From Brachymonas sp049977365 (lineage in GTDB: Bacteria; Pseudomonadota; Gammaproteobacteria; Burkholderiales; Burkholderiaceae_C): DNA of 64,000 nt. How positions within the stretch are numbered: the first letter of the stretch is position 1; every line of letters starts with the position of its first letter. The stretch covers positions 62,001-126,000 of the forward strand of contig NZ_JBNGEN010000006.1 of NCBI RefSeq assembly GCF_049977365.1. The letters are read 5' to 3'. The notes below the pieces were generated by a model. That model saw nothing but the letters and a program-made list of their open reading frames with translations. It ran no database searches and was not told the origin of the DNA. Of the stretch, positions 55,031 through 64,000 are shown piece by piece. The position numbers were made by a program, and so were the translations under genes.

Positions 55031-55376
55031 ATGAGTCGGAGCCATCCGCAAGCCAAGACCATGCCGCGCACGCGTGCTGACACAAAGGCATTGGCTTCGT
55101 CGTTGAGCGAATTGGCCGAGCGTTAACACATCACCAAGGGAACGGTGCGCAAATGGAAGTCGCGGGAGACGACCGAAGACCGGTCCCACCGGCCGCGTCA
55201 TACACAGACCAAGGGCATCGGCCAGACGCGCTTCAAGTCTGCCGAAAAGCTGGGAACGGTAAATTGTTACTTGCAACCAGCAGGTCTCCCTGCGGGCGCT
55301 GAAACACCTGCCCCCGTTCAGGTACTCAAACAATGTGCAAGTACAACGGCCTGACCTATTCAGCAGGCTGAGTCTA
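55031..55376 (+). pseudogene. Decayed IS481-type transposase remnant
   Basis: From ATG 55031 the frame gives MPRTRADTKALASSLSELAE, then TAA at 55124-55126. It then continues in the same frame with HITKGTVRKWKSRETTEDRS, which matches the N-terminal HTH region of IS481-family transposases. After about 55215 the match stops. At about 55268-55376 short pieces in shifting frames (NQQVSLRALKHLPP, PVQVLKQ, QRPDLFSRL) look like the transposase C-terminus. The DDE core is missing, so it is an inactive deletion product with a stop and frameshifts. Its right end overlaps the last codons of glnE. Confidence 0.65.
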
Positions 55377-58307
55377 TGCGCTTGTGGGACCTGCCCCAAA
55401 CACCACCCCCCACAGCGCCATCCCCGCCTGGGCTTCGGAGGGTGGGGTGTCGGCGGGGAGGTCGGGGGTTTCCTCGTTGAGGCGGGCGCGGTGCTGGAGG
55501 CGGCGGAGTTCGCGGTAGGCGGCGGCTGCGGCGTGGCCGATGCCGGGGGGAAGGATGCCGAGGTCGTCGGCGCGTTCGAGCAGGCGGATGTTGCCCCGGT
55601 TCTCGGTCATGGCGGGGTAGTGGCGGCTGTGCAGGAGCACGAGGTACTGGGTGGCGAATTCGATGTCGATCATGCCGCCGGGGCTGTGCTTGAGGTCGAA
55701 GCGGCCGGGGCGCACGGGGTGGGCGCGGCGCATGCGCTCGCGCATGGCGGTGATTTCTTGCGCCAGGGCGGCGGGGTCGCGCGGGGCGGTGAGCACGGCG
55801 CAGCGGATGCGCTCGAAGTGGGCGCGCAGGGCTTCGCTGCCGAAGGCGCAGCGGGCGCGGGTCATGGCCTGGTGCTCCCACACCCAGGCGGTGTTGCTGC
55901 CGCGCTGGAGCTGGTAGTCGTCGTAGGCGGCCAGGGTGGTGCAGAGCAGGCCGGAGTTGCCGTTGGGGCGCAGGGCGGTGTCGATTTCGTAGAGGTCGCC
56001 TTCGCCGGTCTTGACGGTGAGGCTGGTGATGAGCTTGCGCACGAGGCCGGCGTAGATTTCGCCGGCGCGTTCGCTGGGGTCCTGGTAGACGAAGACGACG
56101 TCGAGGTCGCTGCCGTAGCCGAGTTCGAGGCCGCCGAGCTTGCCGTAGGCGATGACGGCGAAGCGCCGGGAGATGTCTTCGTCGTCTGTGCCTTCCCAGC
56201 CGAGGTGGCGGGCGCGGGGGAGGTAGCGCCGCCAGCACCAGCGGGTGGCGATGTCGAGCACGGCGTCGGCGAGGCTGCTGAGGTCGTCGGCAACCTGTTC
56301 GACGGTGAGGCGGTTGTCGAGGTCGCGGGCGAGGGTGCGGAAGGTTTCGGCGTGCATGGCGCGGCGCAGCAGGTCGAGGAGTTCTTCCTCGTTGTCTTCG
56401 CCGGTAGATTGCAGGGAGGCCAGGCGCTGGCAGAGGTCCTGCCGGAAGGCGGCGTCGTCGAAGCGTCCGCCGAGCAGGGTTTCGCTGGTGAGTTCGTCGA
56501 TGACGCCGGGGTGCTGGATGAGGTAGCGTGCCGGCCACCGTGCCACGCCCAGGAGGCGCAGGAGGCGCTCGTGCACGACGGGGCGTTCGAGCAGCAGGGC
56601 GAGGTAGCTTTCGCGGCGCAGGAGGGTTTCGATCCAGTCGATGAAGCGCAGCAGGCCTTCGGCGGTGACGCCCTGGTGCGGGCCGTCGGTGTGGAGCCAT
56701 TCGACGCTGCGCTGCATCAGGCGCATGAGGCGGGCGCGGGTGTCGGGGCGCAGGGCCTGCACGCGGGGGTGGTCGCGCCACAGGCCGATGCGGCGGGCGA
56801 GTTCGGGCGGGTCGCCGGCGAGCAGCTCGATGAGGGCGCCGATGTCGTCGCAGGACTGGGCGATGTCGGCGGGGGGGCTGCCGTGCGTGGCGGGGTCGGT
56901 GGCGGGCTGTGCGGCGCCGCCCAGGAGGATGTCGAATTCGCGCTCGACGATGGCGCGGTGGTGGGCGAGTTCGGCCAGGAAGGCGGGCAGGTCGGGGCTG
57001 CCCATGGTGCGGGCGATCCAGGCGAGGTCGGCTTCTGCGGTGGGCAGGACGTGGGTCTGGGCGTCGTCCAGGTACTGGATGCGGTGCTCGACGCGGCGCA
57101 GGAAGATGTAGGCCTCGGTGAGCTGGCGGGCGATGTCGGGGGCCATGAGGCCGGCGGCGGCCACGCGCTGGAGTGCGCCCAGGGTGTTGCGGGTGCGCAG
57201 CTCGGGGAAGGTGCCGCCGCGCACGACCTGCAGGAGCTGGACGGTGAATTCGATTTCGCGGATGCCGCCACGGCCGAGCTTGACGTCGTTGGCGCGCTCG
57301 GGGCGGCCTGCGCTGCGGCGGTTGGCGTGGTCGCGGATCTGGCGGTGCAGCACGCGCAGGCTCTCGAAGACGCCGTAGTCGAGGTAGCGCCGGAAGACGA
57401 AGGGCAGCACGATGTCGCGCAGGCGGCGGGCCGAGCCGTTGACGATGCTCGCGCGCGGGGCGACGACGCGGCTTTTCATCCAGGCAAAGCGTTCCCATTC
57501 GCGGCCCTGCACGACGAAGTATTCCTCCAGCGCGTCGAGCGAGCAGACGATGGGGCCGGAGTTGCCGTTGGGGCGCAGGGCCAGGTCGACGCGGAAGACG
57601 AAGCCGTGCTCGGTGACGTCGCCGATGAGGGTATGGAGCAGGCGCGCGGCGCGGCTGAAGTATTCCTGGAACGTGGTGGCGCCGGCGCCGCTGGAGGTGC
57701 CGTCGGGCTGGGGGCGGCCGCCGGTGTCGCCGTCGCATTCGTAGAGGTAGATGAGGTCGATGTCGCTGGAGACGTTGAGCTCGCGCGCGCCGAGCTTGCC
57801 CATGCCGACGATCCAGAAGTTGCAGCGCTCGCCGTCGGGCTTGAGGGGGGCGCCGTGGCGGGCGTCGAGCTGGGCGAAGGCGTCGATGCAGGCGAGGTCG
57901 AGGGTGACTTCGGCGAGCCGGGAGACGGCGAGGGTGATGTCCTGCACGGGGGCGCCGCCGTCGCAGTCGAGCACGGCCAGGCGCTCCATGACGAGCTGGC
58001 GCAGCACGCGCAGGGCGGCGCCGGCGTCGAGGCCGCGTGCGCGCAGGGCGGCATAAGTGGCGCGCAGGGTGTCGCGGTCGGGCACGCCGGGCGGGAGCAG
58101 GGCCAGTGCGTCGCCGTAGCGGCGGTGGATGCGCTGCACGAAGCGCGAGTGCAGGGCCTCGTGCGCCACGAGCGGGGCCGGGGGCGCTGCAGGGGCGGGT
58201 GTGGCTGCGGCTGCCGATGCTCCGCCTGCGGTAACAGGGCGTTGCCGCTCGGTGAGGGCGGAAGCGGAAGGTGATAATGAGGCCGGGTTGCCGTGCGTGT
58301 GTGTCAT
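55374..58307 (-). CDS. glnE: GlnE, bifunctional glutamine synthetase adenylyltransferase/deadenylase
   Basis: Adds and removes AMP on glutamine synthetase under PII control, tuning nitrogen assimilation. The protein is 977 aa, with two nucleotidyltransferase domains. The N-terminal deadenylase has GMGKLGARELNVSSDIDL (about residues 168-185); the C-terminal adenylylase has AYGKLGGLELGYGSDLDV. Linker domains lie between. I chose ATG 58307, which has GGAGAG at 9 nt; ATGs at 58340 and 58355 are in frame but poorly supported. An Ala/Pro/Ser-rich N-terminus precedes the core. The last few codons and the TAG stop lie in the IS481 remnant, so the natural C-terminus may have been replaced. Confidence 0.95.
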   Translation of the reverse strand: MTHTHGNPASLSPSASALTERQRPVTAGGASAAAATPAPAAPPAPLVAHEALHSRFVQRIHRRYGDALALLPPGVPDRDTLRATYAALRARGLDAGAALRVLRQLVMERLAVLDCDGGAPVQDITLAVSRLAEVTLDLACIDAFAQLDARHGAPLKPDGERCNFWIVGMGKLGARELNVSSDIDLIYLYECDGDTGGRPQPDGTSSGAGATTFQEYFSRAARLLHTLIGDVTEHGFVFRVDLALRPNGNSGPIVCSLDALEEYFVVQGREWERFAWMKSRVVAPRASIVNGSARRLRDIVLPFVFRRYLDYGVFESLRVLHRQIRDHANRRSAGRPERANDVKLGRGGIREIEFTVQLLQVVRGGTFPELRTRNTLGALQRVAAAGLMAPDIARQLTEAYIFLRRVEHRIQYLDDAQTHVLPTAEADLAWIARTMGSPDLPAFLAELAHHRAIVEREFDILLGGAAQPATDPATHGSPPADIAQSCDDIGALIELLAGDPPELARRIGLWRDHPRVQALRPDTRARLMRLMQRSVEWLHTDGPHQGVTAEGLLRFIDWIETLLRRESYLALLLERPVVHERLLRLLGVARWPARYLIQHPGVIDELTSETLLGGRFDDAAFRQDLCQRLASLQSTGEDNEEELLDLLRRAMHAETFRTLARDLDNRLTVEQVADDLSSLADAVLDIATRWCWRRYLPRARHLGWEGTDDEDISRRFAVIAYGKLGGLELGYGSDLDVVFVYQDPSERAGEIYAGLVRKLITSLTVKTGEGDLYEIDTALRPNGNSGLLCTTLAAYDDYQLQRGSNTAWVWEHQAMTRARCAFGSEALRAHFERIRCAVLTAPRDPAALAQEITAMRERMRRAHPVRPGRFDLKHSPGGMIDIEFATQYLVLLHSRHYPAMTENRGNIRLLERADDLGILPPGIGHAAAAAYRELRRLQHRARLNEETPDLPADTPPSEAQAGMALWGVVFGAGPTSA

Positions 58308-58353
58308 CGCGGCGTGCTCTCCATCTGTCGTGTGTGCCATAGCCTCGTCGTCC

Positions 58354-61300
58354 ATGCAGGAAGAAAAAACGTCCCACCCCCGCACGCCGCCCTGCCGGTG
58401 GTGTCCGCTGGTGCGGCGCGTGGCGCGCGGACTGTGCCTGCTGCTCGCCGTGGGCGTGATGCTCGTGGGGCTGGCGGCGGTGGTGCTGTACGGAATCATT
58501 TTGCCCCGGATTGACGATTTCCGGCCCGCGCTGGCCCAGCTCGCGAGCCGCACCATGGGCCGTGCCGTGACCATCGGCCGGCTGGAGGTGACGCGCTACG
58601 GCTGGGAGCCGCAGATCGAGATGCACGACGTGGCGCTGGCCGATGGGCACGGGCATCCGGGCCTGCAGATTCGCAGCGTGGAGGCGGTGGTGTCGCTGCC
58701 GGCGGCGCTGCGGCGCGGCTTCGAGCGGCTCACGGTGATCGCACCCCGGCTGGAGGCGCGGCGCAATGCCGACGGCAGCATCGAGATGGCGGGCAACCGG
58801 CTCGAAGAGGGGCGGCGCGGCGATTCGGGGCCCATTCTGGGGTGGCTGCTGTCGCAGCCGGAGCTCTCGATCCGCGATGGCAGCGTGCGCTGGACCGATG
58901 CGCGCAGGCAGGTGCCGCCGCTCGAACTCACGGCCGTGCAGGCCACGCTGCGCAATGGCCGCTTCACCCACCATGCCCTGACGCTCAGTGCCACGCCGCC
59001 GCAGGGCTGGGGGCAGCCGATCCGGCTTCTGAGCGAGTGGGACCACCCGCTTTTTCGTGACCGCACGCTGTGGCGCAACTGGGACGGTGCGGCCTATGCC
59101 GACATGCCGCAGCTCGATGTGTCGCAGCTGCGGCGCTATGTGGACCTGGGGGCAGGCTTCGACCTGCGCAAGGGACGCGGGAGCGTGCGGCTGTGGGGAG
59201 ATTTTCGCCACCTGCGCAACAGCACGCTGACGGTGCAGCTGCACCTCGACGAGGTGGACGTGGTGCTGGGACGCCGGTTGCCGCCTCTGGCGCTGCGGCA
59301 GCTCGACAGCATGGCGAGCGTGCAGTACGACGAGCCCGATGCCCACACCCGCACGGTGCGCTTTGCCACGCAGCAGCTCGATTTCACCACCTACAGCAAC
59401 CGCCGCTGGCCGGGGGGCAATGTGCAGCTGGAGGTGACCAACGGTACTGGCAGCACCGACAGCTCGGGGCGGCTGCAGGGGGCGAACTGGGATCTGGGCA
59501 TCATCGGCGAGCTGGCCGGACGGCTGCCGCTGGGCGATGCGCTGCTGCGCGCCCTGTACCGCTACCGGCCCGGTGGCACCATGCAGGCGCTGGAGATGGG
59601 CTGGAGCGGCAACCTCAACCAGCCCACAACTTGGTATGCGCGCGGCAAGGCCACGCAGCTGCAGTGGTCGGCCCAGGCCGGGCCCTACAACCGCCAGCAT
59701 GGCCGCCAGGACCCGGGAGTGCCGGGGGTGGAGGGTGCGGCGGTGGACTTCTACGCCGGGCAGGCGGGCGGACGCATGCATATCGCGCTGCATGACGGGG
59801 CCGTGGTGCTGCCGGGGGTGTTCGAGGAACCCCGGGTGCCCTTTGACCGCTTTCAAGCCGAGGTGCGCTGGACGGTGAAGCCAGGGGGCGCGATCGAGGC
59901 ACGGATGCCGAGCGTGCGCTTTGCCAATGCCGATGCCAGTGGCGCGCTCGCGATCGGCTGGCACACCCGGCCGCTGGCACCGGGCGAGGCACCGGCGGCG
60001 CGCTTTCCGGGCTTCATCGATCTCTCCGCCACGCTGGACCGTGCCCGGGCGGACCGGGTGCACCGCTACCTGCCGCTGTCGCTGGGCGAGGTGGCCCGCA
60101 CGTATGTGCGCGACGCCGTGCGCGATGGCGACATCCGCCATGCCACAGTGCGGGTCAAGGGCGATCTGGCACAGGTGCCGTTTGCCCACCAGCCGCCGGG
60201 GGCGGGCATCTTCCGCTTCGAGGTGCCGCTGCACGATGCGCACTACCAGTTCGTGCCGCCGAGCCTGCAGCATGCGGGCGATCTGCCGTGGCCGGCGCTC
60301 ACGCATCTGGACGGGCGGCTCGTCATCGACCGGCTGCAGCTGCGTGTGGTCGATGCCACGGGGCGGTTCAGCACGGCGCCCGACATGCGGGTGCGCAATC
60401 TGGCCGCCGTCATCCCGGATCTGTCGCACGGGCTGACGGTAGGGGTGTCGGCCACCATGGAGGGGCCGCTCGCGCAGGCGCTGCATCTGGCGACGACCTC
60501 GCCACTCGGGGGCATGTCTCACCATGCACTTGACCATGCCACCGCCACCGGCCAGACCCGGGTGCAGCTGGCGCTGGGGCTGCCGATCCACGCCATGCGG
60601 CACGCGGTAGTGCGTGGCGAGGTGGCGCTGCAGGGCAACGATGTGCGCATCACGCCGGGGTCGCCGCTGCTGGCGGCCAGCCATGGCACGGTGGCCTTCA
60701 CCGAGACGGGCTTTCTGCTGCGCGAGGTGCGGGCCCGCATGCTCGGGGGCGAGTCCCGCATCGAGGGCGGCATGGCCTCGACCTTTGCGCCCGGCGCCTC
60801 GCACGAGGTGCGGTTCACGGCCGAGGGGCAGCTGACGGCCGAGGGGCTGCACCAGGATCGCAGCATCGCGCTGGTGTCGGCGCTGGCGCCCCACATGCGC
60901 GGCACCAGCCGCTACCGGGCCACGCTGCACTTTGCACAGGGCATGCCGGAGCTGGTCATCGACAGCGACCTGCAGGGCATGGCGCTCGACCTGCCGGTGC
61001 CGCTGGCCAAGGCGGCCGGCGCGCGGCTGCCGCTGCATGTCGAGAATGTGCTGGCCCATGCGGGGGGCACGTCGTCCACCCCGCGGCAGGACCGTCTGGC
61101 CATTCGGCTGGGCGACGTGGCGGCGGTGCACTACTTGCGCGACATCGCGCACGGCACGCCCCGGGTGCTGCGCGGCACCATTGCGGTGGGCCGCGAGGCG
61201 GTGCAGGACCCGCCCCCCATGCCCGCTTCGGGCGTGCAGGCGCTGCTCAAGGTGGACACCATCGACGTGAGCCAGTGGCAGCGCACCATCGACACCATTG

Positions 61301-62925
61301 CCGCCCGCATGGGCGCACGCACGGATACGAATACGGACACGCAGGCCGGCAAGGCGGCGGACAAGCCGGCGGACGCAGCCGCAGGGACACGCGACGGCAC
61401 CTCCTCTGCTGCCTCCGCCTCTGCTGCTTCCCCGGCCGGGGCCACGGCATCCGGCTCGGCAGACGGGCAGGGCGGCTCTGCGGCGGACTACCTGCCGACC
61501 ATCGTCGGCATCGAGGCGCGCGCCCTCATGCTGGCCGACCGGCGCATCGACAACCTGGTGGCTGGCGGCACACGCGAAGGCCAGCTCTGGCGCATCACGC
61601 TCGATGCCCGCCAGCTCAGCGGCTACCTCGAATACCTGCAGCCCACGGGCGACAACGCGGGCAGCCTCAAGGCGCGGCTCGACCGGCTGGTCATCGAGCC
61701 GGCGACGGTGCAGGACGTGCGCCGCATCGTGCAGGACACCCGCGACCCCGAGCGCCTGCCCGCACTCGACATCGACGCGGCCCATGTGGACGTGCTCGGC
61801 TACCGCTTCGACCGCGTCACCCTGCTGGCCAGCAACCGTGCCAAGGCGCAGGAAGCCGGGGCCACGCTGACCGACGAGGGCAATGTGCCCGTCACGGCGG
61901 CATGGCGCATCCACGATCTGGTGGCCACCACGCCGCACGGCCGTCTGCAGGGCAGCGGCCTGTGGGGTACGCCGGGCGGTGCACGGGCGGCTGCTGCCCG
62001 CACGGCGCAGGACGGAGAGGAAGCCCAGCGCAAGCGCGTGGCGCTGCGCGTGCGCGTCGAGACCGATGATCTGGGCGCACTGCTCGCACACTTCGGCCTG
62101 CCCGATCTGGTGTCGGGCGGGGCGGGGGTGGTGGCGGGCACCGTGCGCTGGCGCGGCTCGCCCATTGCGGTGGACTGGAACACGGTGGGCGGCACCATGC
62201 GGCTCGACGTGCGGCACGGCAGCATCACGCGGGTCGACCCGGGTGCGGCCCGCTTCATCGGGCTGCTGAGCGTGAACGCGCTCGCCCGGCTGGGGCAGAT
62301 GGGGAGCAAGGGCCTGGCCTTCGACCGGGTGGACGGCACCCTGCAGGCCCGGGGAGGCGAGGTGCACAGCGACGACCTGGAGGTCACCGGGCCGCTGGCG
62401 GATGTGCAGGCGGTGGGCGACTTCCAGCTCCCGACGCAGACCATGCACGTCGATCTCATGGCGCGGCCGCGCATCGACCTGGGCGGGGCCGCGCTGGTGG
62501 CCACGGCGCTCAATCCGGTGGTGGGGCTGGGCAGCTATGTGGCGCAGCTGGTGCTCAGCGAGCAGATCCGCTCGGCCACCACGCAAGTCATGCGCGTGAC
62601 GGGGCCCTGGCAGTCGCCGCAGGTGCAGCATCTGGCCGGGGACGAGGCGCACGCCGTGGCGCTGCGCATTCTCTCGGGCCACGCGCATCCGCAGCCCGTG
62701 GACCGGCTGTGGAACTGGCAGCCCGTCACCCATCCGCAGACCGATGCAGCGGTGCGGAGCCGGAATCTGGCCGCCGGGGCGGCACTGCCGGCATCGGCTG
62801 CAGCCTCCGCCGCTGCGGCCTCTGCGGCGGCGACGGGCATGGTCGCTCCTGTGTCCGGGACGGCTGCCCCGGCCTCTGCCCGTGCAGCGGCTTCGGTGCC
62901 GGCGCCTGCAGCGTCAGGCACGTAA
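58354..62925 (+). CDS. yhdP: YhdP-like giant AsmA-family protein
   Basis: 1523-aa AsmA-like protein (DUF3971 and AsmA-type C-terminus). One N-terminal span (LCLLLAVGVMLVGLAAVVLY) anchors a very long periplasmic beta-structure. In E. coli YhdP, TamB and YdbH act as bridges that carry phospholipid to the outer membrane. It shows the family start LPRIDDFRPALAQLASRTMG and RAVTIGRLEVTRYGWEPQIE. Near the C-terminus are GRVDPGAARFIGLLS-like residues (RVDPGAARFIGLLSVNALAR) and NPVVGLGSYVAQLVLS. An Ala/Thr/Asp-rich insert (about 985-1050) and an Ala-rich tail are odd. Start 58354 lacks a Shine-Dalgarno and abuts the divergent glnE region. Confidence 0.9.
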   Translation: MQEEKTSHPRTPPCRWCPLVRRVARGLCLLLAVGVMLVGLAAVVLYGIILPRIDDFRPALAQLASRTMGRAVTIGRLEVTRYGWEPQIEMHDVALADGHGHPGLQIRSVEAVVSLPAALRRGFERLTVIAPRLEARRNADGSIEMAGNRLEEGRRGDSGPILGWLLSQPELSIRDGSVRWTDARRQVPPLELTAVQATLRNGRFTHHALTLSATPPQGWGQPIRLLSEWDHPLFRDRTLWRNWDGAAYADMPQLDVSQLRRYVDLGAGFDLRKGRGSVRLWGDFRHLRNSTLTVQLHLDEVDVVLGRRLPPLALRQLDSMASVQYDEPDAHTRTVRFATQQLDFTTYSNRRWPGGNVQLEVTNGTGSTDSSGRLQGANWDLGIIGELAGRLPLGDALLRALYRYRPGGTMQALEMGWSGNLNQPTTWYARGKATQLQWSAQAGPYNRQHGRQDPGVPGVEGAAVDFYAGQAGGRMHIALHDGAVVLPGVFEEPRVPFDRFQAEVRWTVKPGGAIEARMPSVRFANADASGALAIGWHTRPLAPGEAPAARFPGFIDLSATLDRARADRVHRYLPLSLGEVARTYVRDAVRDGDIRHATVRVKGDLAQVPFAHQPPGAGIFRFEVPLHDAHYQFVPPSLQHAGDLPWPALTHLDGRLVIDRLQLRVVDATGRFSTAPDMRVRNLAAVIPDLSHGLTVGVSATMEGPLAQALHLATTSPLGGMSHHALDHATATGQTRVQLALGLPIHAMRHAVVRGEVALQGNDVRITPGSPLLAASHGTVAFTETGFLLREVRARMLGGESRIEGGMASTFAPGASHEVRFTAEGQLTAEGLHQDRSIALVSALAPHMRGTSRYRATLHFAQGMPELVIDSDLQGMALDLPVPLAKAAGARLPLHVENVLAHAGGTSSTPRQDRLAIRLGDVAAVHYLRDIAHGTPRVLRGTIAVGREAVQDPPPMPASGVQALLKVDTIDVSQWQRTIDTIAARMGARTDTNTDTQAGKAADKPADAAAGTRDGTSSAASASAASPAGATASGSADGQGGSAADYLPTIVGIEARALMLADRRIDNLVAGGTREGQLWRITLDARQLSGYLEYLQPTGDNAGSLKARLDRLVIEPATVQDVRRIVQDTRDPERLPALDIDAAHVDVLGYRFDRVTLLASNRAKAQEAGATLTDEGNVPVTAAWRIHDLVATTPHGRLQGSGLWGTPGGARAAAARTAQDGEEAQRKRVALRVRVETDDLGALLAHFGLPDLVSGGAGVVAGTVRWRGSPIAVDWNTVGGTMRLDVRHGSITRVDPGAARFIGLLSVNALARLGQMGSKGLAFDRVDGTLQARGGEVHSDDLEVTGPLADVQAVGDFQLPTQTMHVDLMARPRIDLGGAALVATALNPVVGLGSYVAQLVLSEQIRSATTQVMRVTGPWQSPQVQHLAGDEAHAVALRILSGHAHPQPVDRLWNWQPVTHPQTDAAVRSRNLAAGAALPASAAASAAAASAAATGMVAPVSGTAAPASARAAASVPAPAASGT

Positions 62926-63004
62926 TACACAGGGACACAGGGACACAGGGCGGCCCGGGCCAGAACGGGACCGTAGGGCGCCCCCGGCCCGTGGGGACCG
63001 AAGG

Positions 63005-64000
63005 TCAGCCCGCGTCGGGGCTGCCGCCGACCGTGCGGGTGGGTTCGCGCATGAGCACGAATTCCTCGGCGATGGTGGGGTGGACCGCAATGGTGCGGTC
63101 GAAGTCGGCCTTGGTTGCCCCGCAGGACAGGGCCACGGCCACGAGCTGGATGATGTCCGCTGCGCCCGTGCCCACCATATGGGCTCCGAGCACCCGGCCG
63201 CTGGGTGGATCGACCAGCAGCTTCATGTAGGCGCGCCCCGATCCGTGGATGAAGGCTTCCTTCATCGGGCGGAAGTCGGTTTCGTACACGTCAACCGGGC
63301 CGCGTGCGGCGGCCGCTTCCTCGGTGAGGCCCACCGTGCCCACGGCCGGCTGGGTGAACACCGCCATGGCCACGAGCGCATGGTCCACGTGCCGGGGCTG
63401 GGCGCCGAACTCGGTGTCGGCAAAGGCACGGCCCTCGGCAATGGCCACTGGCGTGAGGTTGACACGGTGCGTCACGTCGCCGATGGCCCAGACGTGGTCG
63501 CAGGCCGTGCGGCTCCAGGCATCGACGGCAATGGCGCCATGGGGGCTGAGGGGAATGCCCACCTGCTCCAGCCCCAGGTCCTGCACCTGCGGGCGGCGCC
63601 CGGTGGCGTTGAGCACGGCGGCTGCGGTGATGCGGGAGCCGTCGCCGCGCAGCAGGGTGCAGCCGCCGCTGGCGTCGGTGCCGGGGTCGAGGCGTTCGAG
63701 CGGCTGGCCCGTGTGCAGCGTCACGCCGTGCGCCTGCAGGGCAGTGGCCACGCGGGTGCGCAGATCGTGGTCGAAGCCGCGCAGCGGCAGCGCGTCGCGG
63801 CAGGCCACCTGCACGCGGGAGCCAAGCCGCGTCATGATGCTGGCGAATTCCATGGCGATGTAGCCGCCGCCCACGATGAGCAGGCTCTCCGGCACCTCGT
63901 GCAGGGCGAGCATGTCGTCGGAGGTGAGCGCCTGGTCGATGCCGGGCAGGGTGTCGCGGCGCGGGGTGCTGCCCGTGGCCACCAGAATGCGGGCTGCCGT
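63005..64000 (-). CDS. gor: Glutathione-disulfide reductase, C-terminal part (cut by window edge)
   Basis: FAD- and NADPH-dependent disulfide reductase; the frame is open to the right edge, so the N-terminus with the redox CxxxxC is outside. What remains begins with ILVATGSTPR, then the NAD(P)-binding SLLIVGGGYIAMEFASI, the FAD-contacting VWAIGDVTHRVNLTPVAI, and the dimerisation domain with the catalytic HPTIAEEF near the C-terminus. These fit glutathione reductase better than lipoamide dehydrogenase. It converges on yhdP, 79 nt apart. Confidence 0.9.
   Translation of the reverse strand, partial: TAARILVATGSTPRRDTLPGIDQALTSDDMLALHEVPESLLIVGGGYIAMEFASIMTRLGSRVQVACRDALPLRGFDHDLRTRVATALQAHGVTLHTGQPLERLDPGTDASGGCTLLRGDGSRITAAAVLNATGRRPQVQDLGLEQVGIPLSPHGAIAVDAWSRTACDHVWAIGDVTHRVNLTPVAIAEGRAFADTEFGAQPRHVDHALVAMAVFTQPAVGTVGLTEEAAAARGPVDVYETDFRPMKEAFIHGSGRAYMKLLVDPPSGRVLGAHMVGTGAADIIQLVAVALSCGATKADFDRTIAVHPTIAEEFVLMREPTRTVGGSPDAG

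Noticed and set aside
54711..55091. A 126-codon minus-strand frame upstream of the Pycsar effector
   Set aside because: Half of it is antisense to the IS481 relic, it has no ribosome-binding site, and the product has no family-like pattern.
55360..62733. A 2457-codon open frame on the minus strand through glnE and antisense to yhdP
   Set aside because: GC-rich codon bias leaves stops rare on the opposite strand. Its product is Arg/Pro/His-rich with no domain, while glnE and yhdP carry full family motifs.

Overview
The window is a 64 kb piece of a GC-rich bacterial chromosome. The gene content and order (yajC-secD-secF, radA then ilvE with a zf-CHCC gene behind it, an MFS gene near ssb, DUF3422, paired kup genes, glnE beside a yhdP-type giant) point to a betaproteobacterium of the order Burkholderiales. 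A Lautropia-like member would fit, but that genus guess is only an impression. I saw no rRNA, tRNA or CRISPR array.

Layout. 1-9.5 kb holds the Sec accessory operon, a TSUP permease, pyrE and xth back to back, a metallo-beta-lactamase-fold hydrolase and ampG. 9.4-18 kb is a leftward block running radA, ilvE, a small zinc-ribbon gene, then five envelope polysaccharide genes (GT4, two tandem GT2, a Caps_synth-type transferase, an O-antigen ligase/polymerase). Divergent from it lies a wza-wzb-wzc export and tyrosine-phosphorylation trio (18.1-22.1 kb). A LysR regulator and a divergent DODA-type dioxygenase follow.

Defence region 1 (24.3-34.7 kb) is a rightward composite restriction locus: hsdM-hsdS-mcrB-mcrC-(45-codon ORF)-hsdR. 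The first four genes overlap each other, and the fifth frame overlaps the mcrC stop. A McrBC type IV module therefore sits inside a type I system, between the specificity and restriction subunits.

34.8-53.2 kb is mostly housekeeping: ssb, an iron-type alcohol dehydrogenase, MFS, two tandem kup potassium transporters, a two-component pair, a small stress membrane protein, a glycosyltransferase-like protein, pyrF with an upstream HTH gene, DUF3422 and an LplT-PlsC fusion.

Defence region 2 (53.2-55.4 kb) is a sharply AT-rich islet with two genes: a class III nucleotidyl cyclase and a small membrane protein with a DTKA motif. Together they look like a Pycsar anti-phage system (cyclic pyrimidine signal plus PycTM effector). 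Both genes appear to start at TTG behind good Shine-Dalgarno sites. The islet is bounded on one side by a decayed IS481-type transposase that runs into the 3' end of glnE.

55.4-64 kb: glnE and the divergent yhdP-like giant, then the C-terminal part of a glutathione reductase cut by the window edge. The most notable items are the Pycsar-like pair and the hsdMS-mcrBC-hsdR operon with its coupled small ORF.
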